Below are positions 34,658 to 42,260 of a stretch of 42,260 nt of DNA, in pieces. Position numbers and translations under genes: made by a program. The DNA comes from Polyangiaceae bacterium (GTDB lineage Bacteria > Myxococcota_A > Polyangia > Polyangiales > Polyangiaceae), in contig WQYX01000030.1 of NCBI GenBank assembly GCA_009781005.1, positions 1 through 42,260 of the forward strand. The letters run 5' to 3'. The notes under the pieces are model-generated. The model worked only from the letters and a program-made list of their open reading frames with translations. It was not told where the DNA came from and did not search any database. The first letter of the stretch is position 1, and each line of letters opens with the position of its first letter.

Positions 34658-35962
34658 TCACTGGAAGTCTTGCGTGGCCCAATATGTTTTTTCGTCCGCG
34701 CTGGCCGCATATCCACAAGCAACTTTCGTGTATTTCGAACTGGTCATCGCGGCGGAACCTCCGGCCCACATCTGAGCAAGGCATTTCGTGATGCTTTGAT
34801 CGATAGGCATCGGCCAGCCGGTACACTCGCTTTGCGTTCCCCCGCCCCCACCAAGACACTCCGGGAACGTGCTGTGAGGGATGTTCTTGGCTATGTCGGT
34901 TGAAGCTGCCTTGGTGACGCACGATTCGGCACTCGTCCAGCGCGCGAGCGCCGGCAGACCACGCGTCGCGCGGTATCCGTTGATGGTATCCACACAGAGC
35001 TGCTGAAGGTCGACCGCCGGAGTCCCAGAGCTCGCTGGTGGGGTGCTTGGAGTCCCCGCATCCGGGGACGACAGGTTCGGATTGGAGTTATTTTCATACC
35101 ATGGCTGGGCACCGGCGAGCTGGTAACCCGAGAGAATGAGACTCTTGAACGGCGAAAGCTTGGTGTAGATTTGCCTCGCGCTGGAACCCTGGCACGCTCC
35201 ACCACGTGAGACGACACCGAGGACTGCATTTGCGGCCGAGAATGCAGGGCCACCGCTGTCGCCCGAACAAACCGACTCGCCGAGCTCGAATTCGTTCGGT
35301 GGCATGGATCCAGGTCCAACGGCGAGAACAGTTAGGCCGGTGCGTTCCTGGCGGACACTGGGGAGGGAGGAGGCCCCCTGACTTGTCAGGCCCCACCCAA
35401 CCGCGGTGACGCTCTCACCAACTTTCACGTCCGAGTCGAGCCGCACTGGGGAAATCGGCATGTTGGTAATGGCGGTGTCGAGAACGATGAGCGCAATGTC
35501 GTGGTTGCAGAGGTTCGTCGAACCATCGGTGAGAACCTGCGCACCTCGCGCGTTGTACGACGTTGTTGGGTTGGCAGGCATCGTCTGGCCGGTGTGCACG
35601 TAAAGCGTGCTCGGACTGTAGCTCGCTCCGACGTTGCCGCCGCCAGCCGGCGTACCATCGGAATAACATGAGACGGAGCTATCCGCCGGCGCGACGCAGT
35701 GGTGAGCCGTGAGCACCAGCTTCGGCGCGAGAAGGATTCCCGTGCATGAATCATAGCTGTAGGAGGTTGAGGTCTGGGATGTCGTGTGGGTGAGAAGAAC
35801 AACCGAATTCTGGGATGCATCTGACGCCGTACCACCGATGATGGGCGAGATTGCCTCACCGGGATTCTCACTCGGCTCGTCAGACTCCGTCGCGGAAGAG
35901 CACGCGACAAACGCCAAAGATGAAAGAACGAGGGGGAGGAAGAAGCGTGTGTGCGTTTTCAT
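34658..35962 (-). CDS. Trypsin-like serine protease fused to a CAP/SCP domain (lipoprotein)
   Basis: 434 residues from the ATG at 35962, which begins the signal peptide (lipobox FVA-C21). Residues about 41-285 are a chymotrypsin-fold protease: mature start IIGGT (41-45), TAHHC with H88, NHDIAL with D155 and GDSGGP with S236. After a Ser/Pro linker (about 290-318) comes a CAP/SCP-like domain (about 320-434: TINGYRATRGLPALARW, 'IPHSTFPEC', ...YTKVACGYAA), with several cysteines likely paired. IIGGT implies activation by cleavage before residue 41, as in trypsinogen. CAP domains bind lipids or act as proteases; joined to a trypsin domain the likely role is surface-bound predation, defence or processing (inference). 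The mRNA start is preceded by strong inverted repeats (35963-36001). Confidence 0.85.
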   Translation of the reverse strand: MKTHTRFFLPLVLSSLAFVACSSATESDEPSENPGEAISPIIGGTASDASQNSVVLLTHTTSQTSTSYSYDSCTGILLAPKLVLTAHHCVAPADSSVSCYSDGTPAGGGNVGASYSPSTLYVHTGQTMPANPTTSYNARGAQVLTDGSTNLCNHDIALIVLDTAITNMPISPVRLDSDVKVGESVTAVGWGLTSQGASSLPSVRQERTGLTVLAVGPGSMPPNEFELGESVCSGDSGGPAFSAANAVLGVVSRGGACQGSSARQIYTKLSPFKSLILSGYQLAGAQPWYENNSNPNLSSPDAGTPSTPPASSGTPAVDLQQLCVDTINGYRATRGLPALARWTSAESCVTKAASTDIAKNIPHSTFPECLGGGGGTQSECTGWPMPIDQSITKCLAQMWAGGSAAMTSSKYTKVACGYAASADEKTYWATQDFQ

Positions 35963-36001
35963 GTGTATACACTTGATGCGGCTGCGCCGTAGCATCAAGT
36001 G
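35963..36001 (-). promoter_or_regulatory. Overlapping inverted repeats directly upstream of the protease start codon
   Basis: GTGTATACAC (35963-35972) is a perfect ten-base palindrome touching the ATG. CACTTGATGC (35970-35979) and GCATCAAGTG (35992-36001) form a perfect ten-base stem, extended by GGC/GCC around a TGC loop with a three-base bulge. In the mRNA this hairpin would end about eight bases before the ATG, where a ribosome-binding site should be; no Shine-Dalgarno is visible. Either an operator or a translational control hairpin. The rest of 36002-36121 is unusually AT-rich and could carry the promoter. Confidence 0.5.
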
Positions 36002-36121
36002 CAATCAAACACGCAATCCCCATTTTCCCCATTTCAATTGTAATCCTTGAGGCAGATTGGAAATTTTGACTGTAAATATTTAGTAAAGAAAGAAACCCGT
36101 GCCAAACACGCCTGCCATCTG

Positions 36122-38902
36122 TCACTGCCCGACGCCAAGCGTGCGTCCGTTCGCTGCCACGTCGTCGGTGGGATGACCCTGCGAGAGGAGGCCGGCAACC
36201 CCTCGCAGGAGAGCCGCGAGTGTCTCGCGCGGCGGGACGGCGAACGACACGCGGCGCTCCCCGCGCTCGCCCGCGACCACCTGGACGTCGAGCCCGTTAC
36301 GGAGTGGACCGAGCAGCGATTCGGAGGCCCCATGATGCTCACCGGCGACCGCGCCGAGGAGTTCCAGCGCCGCCTCGAGGAATCGGCTCCCCGTTGCCGC
36401 GAGGCGGTCTTCGTTCGCGGCGCGCGCCGCGGCCTCCTTCACGGTCTCGTCGACAGGCGCCTCCGGCTTCGCACCAAGAAGCACCTCGAGCTTGGCCTTG
36501 ATGTCGTCGGCCTGCGAGCGCACGTCGACATCCGCGATCTGTGAGTCCGGATCCAACGCGGCCATCGCGAGATCGCGCTTCGACGAGAGCGTGCTGAGGA
36601 GGTTCTCCTCGATCGTCGCCTCCGTCACGAGGACGACGACGCTCACGGGGCGCGTCTGTCCCATGCGGTGTGCGCGCGCGATCCGCTGCTCGAGCACCGC
36701 CGGGTTCCACGGCAGATCCACGCTGACGATCGTATTGGCGGCCTGGAGGTTCAAGCCGGTCGAGCCCGCGTTGGTCGTGATGAACAAGCGCACCTTCGGG
36801 TTCGACTGGAACTCCGTGATGAGCGTCTGCCGTTTTTTCTGCGGGACCGACCCGTCGAGACGCACGTACGCGAGCTTCTTCTTTTTCAGCATCGGCTCGA
36901 TGACATCGAGCATCTTCGTCCACTCCGAGAAGAGGACGACCTTCCGATCCGGCTCAGCGGCGATCTCGTCGAAGATCGCGTCGAGCCGCTCAAGCTTCGT
37001 CGAGTACCCGGGTGGCTGTTTGTCGACGAGGAACGTGCTGTCCGCAGACATACGGCACATGAGCAGGGCCATCCGAAGACGGAGCAGATCCATTTCCGTC
37101 AGGAAGGATTTGCGCACGATCGCTGCGACCTGACGCATGTACTCGTCGTGGAGGGATTTCTGCTCGTCCGTCGGCGGGACGCGGACGATCTCCACGGTGC
37201 GCGCAGGGAGCTCGAGGCGAACGGACTCACGCGTGCGCCGGAGGAGGATCGGCCGGAGGCGCGCGCGCAGATCGTCGAGGTGCTTGAAGCCAACGAGCTT
37301 GCCATCGTCGTTGCGCCGCTGATGGCGATGGAGGAAACGGAACGCAGGCCCGAGTCGATGAGGATCGACGAATGCGACGACAGAGTGCAGATCGTCGAGG
37401 CGATTTTCGAGAGGCGTACCGGACAGCACGAGCGCGAACCGTGACGACAGGCCCTTGATGACGCGGCTCGTCTTCGCCTCCCAGTTCTTGATGCGCTGCC
37501 CCTCGTCGAGGACGATGAGGTCCCAGCGCGTCTTCTCGACGTGCAGGATGTCCTTGAGGACCTGCTCGTAGTTGCAGATCGTGAAGAACGCGTCCCCGGC
37601 GTACGCGCGGGCGCGATCGCTCGCGGAGCCGGCAACGATCTCGACGCTGCGCCCGGAGAAGCGCTGGATCTCGCTGCGCCATTGGGACTTGAGTGACGCC
37701 GGGCAGACGATGAGCACCTTCTTGATGCCGACTTCGCGCGCGAGGAGCTCGGCGACGCCGACGCCCTGGATGGTTTTTCCAAGCCCCATCTCGTCGGCGA
37801 GGATGGCCCGACCCGCGCCAACAGCGAACGCGATCCCGTCGAGCTGATACGGCAAGAGTTCCTGCTTGAGCAGCGTCTTCCTGAGTGGGTGATTGGCAGG
37901 CACGCTTCGGATCTCGGCGACGAGCCGCGAGAGGCGCGCCGCGAGGAGCCGGCGCTCGATGAACTCTTCGGCATCCGGCGTGACGAAGAAGGCGTGACCG
38001 CCGGCTTCGAGCTCGCGGAGCCGGCGCACGAGATCGGAGGCTTCGATGCGCGGATCTGCCGAAGGCGGGACGCGCTTACCGTCGATCGGATCCTTCGTGA
38101 TGAGTGGCGAAACGATCGCCTTCGCATCATCGGGCAGGCGCGCAGGCAGCGCCACGGCGAGCGAGACGCCGTCCGTGTAGCGGAGGTGAACCGTGACGCG
38201 CTTCCGAACGTAGGGTTCGTTTCGAACCGCACGAGGGAAAGAGGTCTGGGCTTTGCTCAGCACCTTCATGATGTGCTTGCACGTCCCGAGCGTGTTCGTT
38301 TTGAAGTCCGGGCACGAGCAGTACGACTCTCCGCGCACCTCGCTGCGCAAGGCGACGCGATAGGTCTTGCCGCTGATCGCGCTCGTGACCTCGTAGTCCG
38401 TCCACGGAGCGTTCGAGTCCGACGCGCGGATCTTCATCCGTTCCTTTTTCGCGCGCTCGGCGCGCTCGGCGAGCGCCTGGTTCAGGAGCTGCTCCTCGCC
38501 CGCGTCGCGCAAGATCTCCGGCGGCGGCGCGGCGAGGCCCAGGTCCGTCTTCAGCTCGAGGACGATCGAGAGAAGGCCGCCGACGTGCTCGCAAACCGTC
38601 GTGCACGCGCTGCACTCGACGCGCAAGCGCCCCCTCCTCGCGGGATCGAAGGTGATTCGCGACACGAGGCCGCCGGGGCCAGGCTCCCACTCGAGACGCG
38701 CCTCCTCATCGTCGATATGAAGCTGGTCGAGCGACTCGAGCTCAAAGCCGCCACCCCGAATGAGAAGGCGCTTGCCCTCGGGTCCGAGAAGCTTACAGGC
38801 CTCTTCGAACGACAGGTGGGAGAGGCGGTCGCGCATCGAAAGCGCATGGGATGGCTTGGTGGACACGGCCCGCTCGGTACCCGACCCGTGACCCATCGAC
38901 AA
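36122..38902 (-). CDS. SNF2-family ATPase with N-terminal SWIM zinc finger
   Basis: 926 residues. N-terminal region with a Cys/His cluster (C97-x2-C100-x3-C104-x-H106) and then a SWIM motif C195-x-C197...C208-x-H210 (SYCSCPDFKTNTLGTCKHIM). SNF2 ATPase core: motif I DEMGLGKT (370-377), II DEGQ (466-469), III 'LVLSGTPLENRLDDL', then the helicase C lobe with 'KVVLFSEWTKMLDVI', 'RLDGSVPQKKRQTLI', 'ITTNAGSTGLNLQAANTIV', and motif VI 'EQRIARAHRMGQTRPV'. It translocates on double-stranded DNA; bacterial homologues (HepA/RapA-like, SWIM-SNF2) remodel transcription complexes or act in DNA repair. A C-terminal ~100-residue extension is not recognised. It diverges from the acylphosphatase gene (71-base gap). 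Confidence 0.9.
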   Translation of the reverse strand: MSMGHGSGTERAVSTKPSHALSMRDRLSHLSFEEACKLLGPEGKRLLIRGGGFELESLDQLHIDDEEARLEWEPGPGGLVSRITFDPARRGRLRVECSACTTVCEHVGGLLSIVLELKTDLGLAAPPPEILRDAGEEQLLNQALAERAERAKKERMKIRASDSNAPWTDYEVTSAISGKTYRVALRSEVRGESYCSCPDFKTNTLGTCKHIMKVLSKAQTSFPRAVRNEPYVRKRVTVHLRYTDGVSLAVALPARLPDDAKAIVSPLITKDPIDGKRVPPSADPRIEASDLVRRLRELEAGGHAFFVTPDAEEFIERRLLAARLSRLVAEIRSVPANHPLRKTLLKQELLPYQLDGIAFAVGAGRAILADEMGLGKTIQGVGVAELLAREVGIKKVLIVCPASLKSQWRSEIQRFSGRSVEIVAGSASDRARAYAGDAFFTICNYEQVLKDILHVEKTRWDLIVLDEGQRIKNWEAKTSRVIKGLSSRFALVLSGTPLENRLDDLHSVVAFVDPHRLGPAFRFLHRHQRRNDDGKLVGFKHLDDLRARLRPILLRRTRESVRLELPARTVEIVRVPPTDEQKSLHDEYMRQVAAIVRKSFLTEMDLLRLRMALLMCRMSADSTFLVDKQPPGYSTKLERLDAIFDEIAAEPDRKVVLFSEWTKMLDVIEPMLKKKKLAYVRLDGSVPQKKRQTLITEFQSNPKVRLFITTNAGSTGLNLQAANTIVSVDLPWNPAVLEQRIARAHRMGQTRPVSVVVLVTEATIEENLLSTLSSKRDLAMAALDPDSQIADVDVRSQADDIKAKLEVLLGAKPEAPVDETVKEAAARAANEDRLAATGSRFLEAALELLGAVAGEHHGASESLLGPLRNGLDVQVVAGERGERRVSFAVPPRETLAALLRGVAGLLSQGHPTDDVAANGRTLGVGQ

Positions 38903-38973
38903 GACGCATCGTCACGGTCGTGCAGCCTGTGGTTCGTGTTGCCGATCCGCCGATCCTTCCGCTAAAAAAAACC

Positions 38974-39252
38974 ATGGCCCAAAAGCGAATTCAGCTCGTC
39001 GTGCGTGGGCGCGTGCAGGGCGTGTACTTTCGTGCCGCGACTCAGAGAGAAGCACGCCGTCTTGGGATCACGGGTTGGGTGCGAAACCGCCCTGACGGAA
39101 GCATCGAGCTCGTTGCCGAAGGTGACGAGGACGCCGTAAAGGAGCTCGCAAGCTGGGCGAATCACGGTCCCTCGGCCGCCCGCGTCGACGCTGTCGACGT
39201 TCGCTGGCGCGGCTACACGGGCGAGTTCCCCGAGTTCCAAATCGTCGAATAG
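38974..39252 (+). CDS. acyP: Acylphosphatase
   Basis: 92 residues, exactly the family size. Signature [20 protein letters not shown] at residues 10-29: the R-G-x-V-Q-G-V-x-[FY]-R pattern includes the phosphate-binding loop and catalytic Arg; then '[20 protein letters not shown]' contains the catalytic Asn. It hydrolyses acyl-phosphates such as acetyl or carbamoyl phosphate. Start is the ATG at 38974; the longer frame upstream overlaps the divergent SNF2 gene and lacks family similarity. A 28-base gap separates it from the next gene, same direction. Confidence 0.93.
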   Translation: MAQKRIQLVVRGRVQGVYFRAATQREARRLGITGWVRNRPDGSIELVAEGDEDAVKELASWANHGPSAARVDAVDVRWRGYTGEFPEFQIVE

Positions 39253-39280
39253 CAGGCGGCGCGCGCGGCGTTCTCACGCA

Positions 39281-40441
39281 ATGAAGCGGACCCCCAGAAC
39301 GCATTTCAAAACCGTTGCGAGCGCCGTCTTGGCTGCTCTCCTCGGAGCGTCGGTCGCGGCACCTTGCAGCGCCGCCGAACCCAACGCAACCGAAGCGCCG
39401 CACGCGCAGAACGAACCATCGCTTTCAATCGGGGATCTCCAGAAGTTGCTCGATCCTCTCGGATCGAACGACGTCAACGAGAGACGCGCCGCGCTCAAGT
39501 CCGTACGCGAGCTCGTGAAGACCGGCGGTCCGCGCCGCCTCGAGATTTCGCGCCGCGTTCAATCTCTTGGCGACAAGGCCGTGCCCGCGTTGATCGAAGC
39601 GCGCGGCTCGGCGGATCTGCGAAGTTGGGCAAATGGCCAGCTCGAGGCCATGGGCAAGCGCATACCCGCCGATGCCGTGCAGACGAATGACAGCCGCGTG
39701 CTCGCCGACGTCCTCCGCGCCTACGGCACCATCCACGATCTCGACAGCATGCCCGTCGTGCTCTCCTTCGTGAACGCCGATCGTCCCGTCGTGCGCACCG
39801 CAGCACGTGAGGCCATGATCACGTTCGGCGATGATGCAACCTGGAAGTTGCGCGAAGCGTACGCCAATCTCGCGGGCGCACCTGCCCCTGACGGCTGGCG
39901 CGCGGCCGACGTCGCGAAGGGGCTCTTTGCCACTTATGATCGCCTGCGCCTCGCCGAAGTCTACGGCCTCTTGGACGATGGCTTGAAGAAGCAGAAAGAC
40001 GGCAAGACGGAGGAAGCGGCAGCCGCCTTCGATCGAGTTCTTGCGCGTCAACCGCTCATCGATCGGCGTGCCGAGATGATCCCCACTTACGTTGCCCTTG
40101 CTGAAAGCCAGGAACCACGTGACACGATCTCGGCGCTTGCGACACTGCGAAAGGCCCTGCGACTTGCGCCCGAGGGTCCTCACGCAGCACAGATCAACGC
40201 CGAGATCGCCTACCTCGAAGGAGAAGGTCTCGCCGCACGCGGCATCGTGGATCGCGAGCCTTTCGAGCGCGCGCTCACGCTGAACCCCGCGCACGAAAGA
40301 GCGCGCGCCGAGCTCTCGCGCATCGATCGAGTCAACGCGGATCGGACCGAGCGTACGCGTTACCTCGCCATTGCTGCAGTCTTCGGCCTCGCGACGCTCG
40401 CCGGCGTGATCCTCTTCGCGTTCGGTCCGCGCCGCGCGTGA
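39281..40441 (+). CDS. HEAT/TPR-like repeat protein with signal peptide and C-terminal membrane anchor
   Basis: 386 residues. Signal peptide (about 1-32, ...APCSAA), then HEAT-like helices (about 46-215: [20 protein letters not shown], '[13 protein letters not shown]', ...[15 protein letters not shown]), a TPR-like region (about 235-345: [20 protein letters not shown], '[23 protein letters not shown]') and one C-terminal hydrophobic helix (about 358-380) ending FGPRRA. It should be attached to the inner membrane and face the periplasm. No family is recognised; the architecture suggests a protein-interaction scaffold. It lies 28 bases after acyP, so may be co-transcribed. Confidence 0.75.
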   Translation: MKRTPRTHFKTVASAVLAALLGASVAAPCSAAEPNATEAPHAQNEPSLSIGDLQKLLDPLGSNDVNERRAALKSVRELVKTGGPRRLEISRRVQSLGDKAVPALIEARGSADLRSWANGQLEAMGKRIPADAVQTNDSRVLADVLRAYGTIHDLDSMPVVLSFVNADRPVVRTAAREAMITFGDDATWKLREAYANLAGAPAPDGWRAADVAKGLFATYDRLRLAEVYGLLDDGLKKQKDGKTEEAAAAFDRVLARQPLIDRRAEMIPTYVALAESQEPRDTISALATLRKALRLAPEGPHAAQINAEIAYLEGEGLAARGIVDREPFERALTLNPAHERARAELSRIDRVNADRTERTRYLAIAAVFGLATLAGVILFAFGPRRA

Positions 40442-40472
40442 CACCATCGGCTCATTGCTCTGGGACAGCAGC

Positions 40473-40510
40473 AAAATCGTTATTGCATCTCAGTTGCAAT
40501 TCGTTATTTT
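40473..40510. terminator. Probable bidirectional terminator between convergent genes
   Basis: ATTGCA (40482-40487) and TGCAAT (40495-40500) form a six-base stem, flanked outside by AAAAT and ATTTT, so either strand ends in a T-rich run. It lies between the convergent HEAT/TPR-like gene and the gene on the other strand, overlapping the latter's stop codon. A weak stem, so moderate confidence. Confidence 0.45.
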
Positions 40511-41787
40511 CCGCGCTTCCCCTTCTTCGTGTCGGGCGTCGCTGCTTCGGGTGGCGTTAGTGGATGCGCGGAGGCTGACACCGACGCGGAGGTCGCCGCG
40601 TCGCGAGCACGTCCAACGCGCGCGCGATTCGCGAAGAAGACGGCGCCGATCACGATTGGGATCAGCAAGAGGAAGATCCATTTTGGAAAGCCGCCGCTCG
40701 ACGCGATCACCGGTGCAGCCGCCGGCTGAAGCGGCATGCCGAAAGGCGCGCTGAAGGCCGGTGATGCAGCGCTGGCGCCCGAGCTCCAGTCTTCGTTCTG
40801 GTACGACGTCATGGTCTCGACGAGGCTCTGATAGTCGTTGATCTTCGAGCGCAAGAACACGCGCTCGGGGACCGCCTTGTGCTGGATCGGAGCGAACGCG
40901 GCCTCAAGGGTAGCGAGCTTTTCGCGGGCTCGGTTCAGGCAGCGGCCGACCGCGCCGCTGAAATCATCGCTTCGGTTGCCGAGATCCCAGAGCCAGCGTG
41001 CGGCGTCTTCGGCGTCGGACGTCGTCTCGTCGTCGTGCAGCTCGATGATGTCGAGGAGCAGCGGCGTGACGATCGCGATCGCCTCGGCCTTGTTGGGAAC
41101 GTTGCCCAGATCGGCCATGTGGGCGTAGCGCCGCGCGTAACGCCATCGCTCGTTACGGCTCTTCGAGGCCATTTTCTGCCGGCACAACTCCGGCGTGAGC
41201 TCCTCTTCCGGCTCATCGATGACGTCTTTTGGCGCGTTCGCTTCGGCGAGGATCGCGGCCGTTTGATTCACCATCTCCTGCTGGAACGAAGGGCCGGCGT
41301 ACTTCTGATAGAGCTGGCCGTACTGCATCGACAGCGCGTACGTGGTGTCGGCGCCCATCTTTGCTGTCCAAGCAGCGTTTGCGCGTTGCCAGTGCGCCAT
41401 ATCCCGAAGCCCGAATTTGCGGACGATCTCGTTGGCATTTGCGCCAGCGCGGCTGATCGCGACGGTGAGCTGTGCGTACGTGTCGAGCGTGATCCCTTCA
41501 GCGACATCGGCGCTCATATCGCGCACGTCGCCGAAGTGCGTACGCGCCGAGAGCTGCGCCATCCGCATGTGGAACCCAGCTTCCAACTGACCGGTGGGAT
41601 CTGCGCGGAATCGCTCTTGCCACGCGTTGTGCGCGTGGGCGTATTGGTCCCAGGTGAGCCCCTTGCTCGCGAGCCAGCGCTCGAACTCGACGCGGCCTTG
41701 CTGCTCTCCGTATTGCGCGCGCAGATCTCCGTCCTTGCTCAGCGTCTCGGCAAGCAAGTCCAGCGTCACACCATAAATGGCTTCCAT
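40504..41787 (-). CDS. Hypothetical protein with two similar N-terminal units and a C-terminal membrane helix
   Basis: 427 residues from the ATG at 41787 (MEAIYGVTLDLLAETLSKDG), chosen for the purine-rich GAGGGAAGAG just upstream; an earlier ATG adds 14 charged residues. The first half appears duplicated: unit 1 has LTWDQYAHAHNAWQERFRAD and a following 'HMRMAQLSARTHFGDV'; unit 2 has 'LRDMAHWQRANAAWTAKMGAD' and 'SMQYGQLYQKYAG'. A helical domain with WRYARRYAHMADLGNVPNKA and 'DAEDAARWLWDLGNRSDDFS' follows, then a Pro/Ala-rich stretch, one membrane helix (KWIFLLLIPIVIGAVFFANR) and a lysine-rich end. No signal peptide, so the bulk is cytoplasmic with a tail anchor. Resembles a myxobacterial family of unknown function (a DUF6620-like label is recalled but unsure). 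Confidence 0.75.
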   Translation of the reverse strand: MEAIYGVTLDLLAETLSKDGDLRAQYGEQQGRVEFERWLASKGLTWDQYAHAHNAWQERFRADPTGQLEAGFHMRMAQLSARTHFGDVRDMSADVAEGITLDTYAQLTVAISRAGANANEIVRKFGLRDMAHWQRANAAWTAKMGADTTYALSMQYGQLYQKYAGPSFQQEMVNQTAAILAEANAPKDVIDEPEEELTPELCRQKMASKSRNERWRYARRYAHMADLGNVPNKAEAIAIVTPLLLDIIELHDDETTSDAEDAARWLWDLGNRSDDFSGAVGRCLNRAREKLATLEAAFAPIQHKAVPERVFLRSKINDYQSLVETMTSYQNEDWSSGASAASPAFSAPFGMPLQPAAAPVIASSGGFPKWIFLLLIPIVIGAVFFANRARVGRARDAATSASVSASAHPLTPPEAATPDTKKGKRGK

Positions 41788-41871
41788 TCGCTCTTCCCTC
41801 GTTCGATGTGTCTCGCGGAGAAGACACACGTCGTCCTTCGGGAGTAGCGGGCAGGAAAAAGTTTTCTATCC

Positions 41872-41918
41872 GACCGCTTTCAAGTTGCCGATGAGATCAC
41901 GGCAAATCGAAAGCGGTC
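41872..41918 (+). repeat. Hairpin repeat (complete copy)
   Basis: GACCGCTTTCAAGTTGCCG (41872-41890) and CGGCAAATCGAAAGCGGTC (41900-41918) form a 19-base stem with about three mismatches. Half copies occur at 6390-6408 and 24845-24858. REP-like, no coding content; directly upstream of the 184-bp element. From 41830 to the window end no gene is seen. Confidence 0.6.
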
Positions 41919-41920
41919 AG

Positions 41921-42104
41921 CTAGCCCGGATAATTCACGACGACTCCACTCAGACGAGCCGATCCCTTTGCTGCAAAGGGCGTACGGCGTTTCTCGGACC
42001 TGCGGCGTACGTACAGTACGCCTCGGTCCTGCGGTGCGGCGTGCGCCCTTTTCGCTGCGGTCTCGGCCGTCTGCAGAAATCGCGTCATGAATTATCCGGG
42101 CTAG
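41921..42104 (+). mobile_element. 184-bp palindromic MITE-like element
   Basis: Terminal inverted repeats CTAGCCCGGATAATTCACGA (41921-41940) and, at the other end read inward, CTAGCCCGGATAATTCATGA (42104-42085), one mismatch in 20. The inside is also nearly palindromic: AAAGGGCGTACGGCG pairs with the CGCGTGCGCCCTTT-type arm, and GGCGTACGTACAGTACGCC forms the centre. The whole could fold as one long hairpin. It encodes nothing recognisable. A solo end of the same family lies at 23069-23088. Confidence 0.65.
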
Positions 42105-42260
42105 TGCCGCCGGGCAGAAGTTTTGTTGGACTTGCCAGGAAAGGGCGGCACGAGGAGAAGCCGCGGGAGCGGCTTCGGGGGACGGGGGGCGGAGCCCCCA
42201 AGAAAGGGAGAGTGCCGTTCGGGCGCTGCGAAGCAGCGCATCGCGCAGAAGTTCGGCGAA
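42105..42260. other. Right edge, no recognisable feature
   Basis: A GC-rich segment with GGGGGACGGGGGGCGGAGCC and AAAGGGAGAG runs; no open frame of note and no matching repeat within the window. Confidence 0.4.

Overview
The window looks like chromosomal DNA of a high-GC, Gram-negative deltaproteobacterium of the myxobacterial type (Polyangia/Sorangiineae-like). This is inference. It rests on the many lipoprotein and Ser/Pro-rich secreted proteins, delta-60 and NHL beta-propeller proteins, long sensor kinases, an ECF sigma module, SNF2 and Hsp70 expansions, and abundant dispersed palindromic elements. No rRNA, tRNA or CRISPR array was recognised.

Layout. (1) 1-4.5 kb is a turnover zone. It holds the start of an IS5-family transposase with its inverted repeat, a STAND-type ATPase remnant, an RNA-ligase-like remnant, a frameshifted unknown protein, a 28-bp palindrome, one apparently intact lipoprotein gene, a possible group II intron domain V and a frameshifted AbiEi-type antitoxin remnant. 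(2) 4.5-9.5 kb (+) has a secreted GH44-like glycosidase, a frameshifted single-domain GDT1/UPF0016 transporter and an ftsE-ftsX-EnvC-like division operon. (3) 9.5-13.2 kb (-) is grpE-dnaK plus a LeuA-like DRE-TIM enzyme. (4) 13.3-15.6 kb (+) is a UvrD/PcrA helicase. (5) 15.6-23.1 kb (-) is a very compact run in which two sensor histidine kinases (the second with a decayed ATP site) precede uppS, cdsA, glutamate dehydrogenase and an alpha/beta hydrolase. (6) 23.3-24.8 kb (+) has a small unknown protein and a metallophosphoesterase. (7) 24.9-30.1 kb (-) is a DUF2760-Hsp70-Hsp70 cassette. (8) 30.1-32.2 kb (-) has two beta-propeller remnants, a 188-bp MITE-like element and an intact delta-60 lipoprotein. 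(9) 32.2-34.5 kb (-) is a secreted protein, an ECF sigma factor and a membrane protein that may be its regulator. (10) 34.7-36.0 kb (-) is a trypsin-CAP fusion lipoprotein. (11) 36.1-38.9 kb (-) is a SWIM-SNF2 ATPase. (12) 39.0-41.8 kb has acylphosphatase, a HEAT/TPR-like membrane protein and a duplicated-domain membrane protein. (13) 41.8-42.26 kb is non-coding repeats.

How the parts work together. Two themes are cell-envelope biogenesis (FtsEX plus a degenerate LytM activator; UppS and CdsA behind two sensor kinases) and proteostasis (GrpE-DnaK, and a separate tandem Hsp70 cassette). The most unusual structural signal is a small palindromic element sharing its end with the IS5-family element at the left edge. 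Two copies abut the stop codon (TAA, read TTA on the + strand) of a neighbouring gene, and one appears to supply the start codon and first residues of the next gene. All functions are assigned by reading the sequence; no database search was run.
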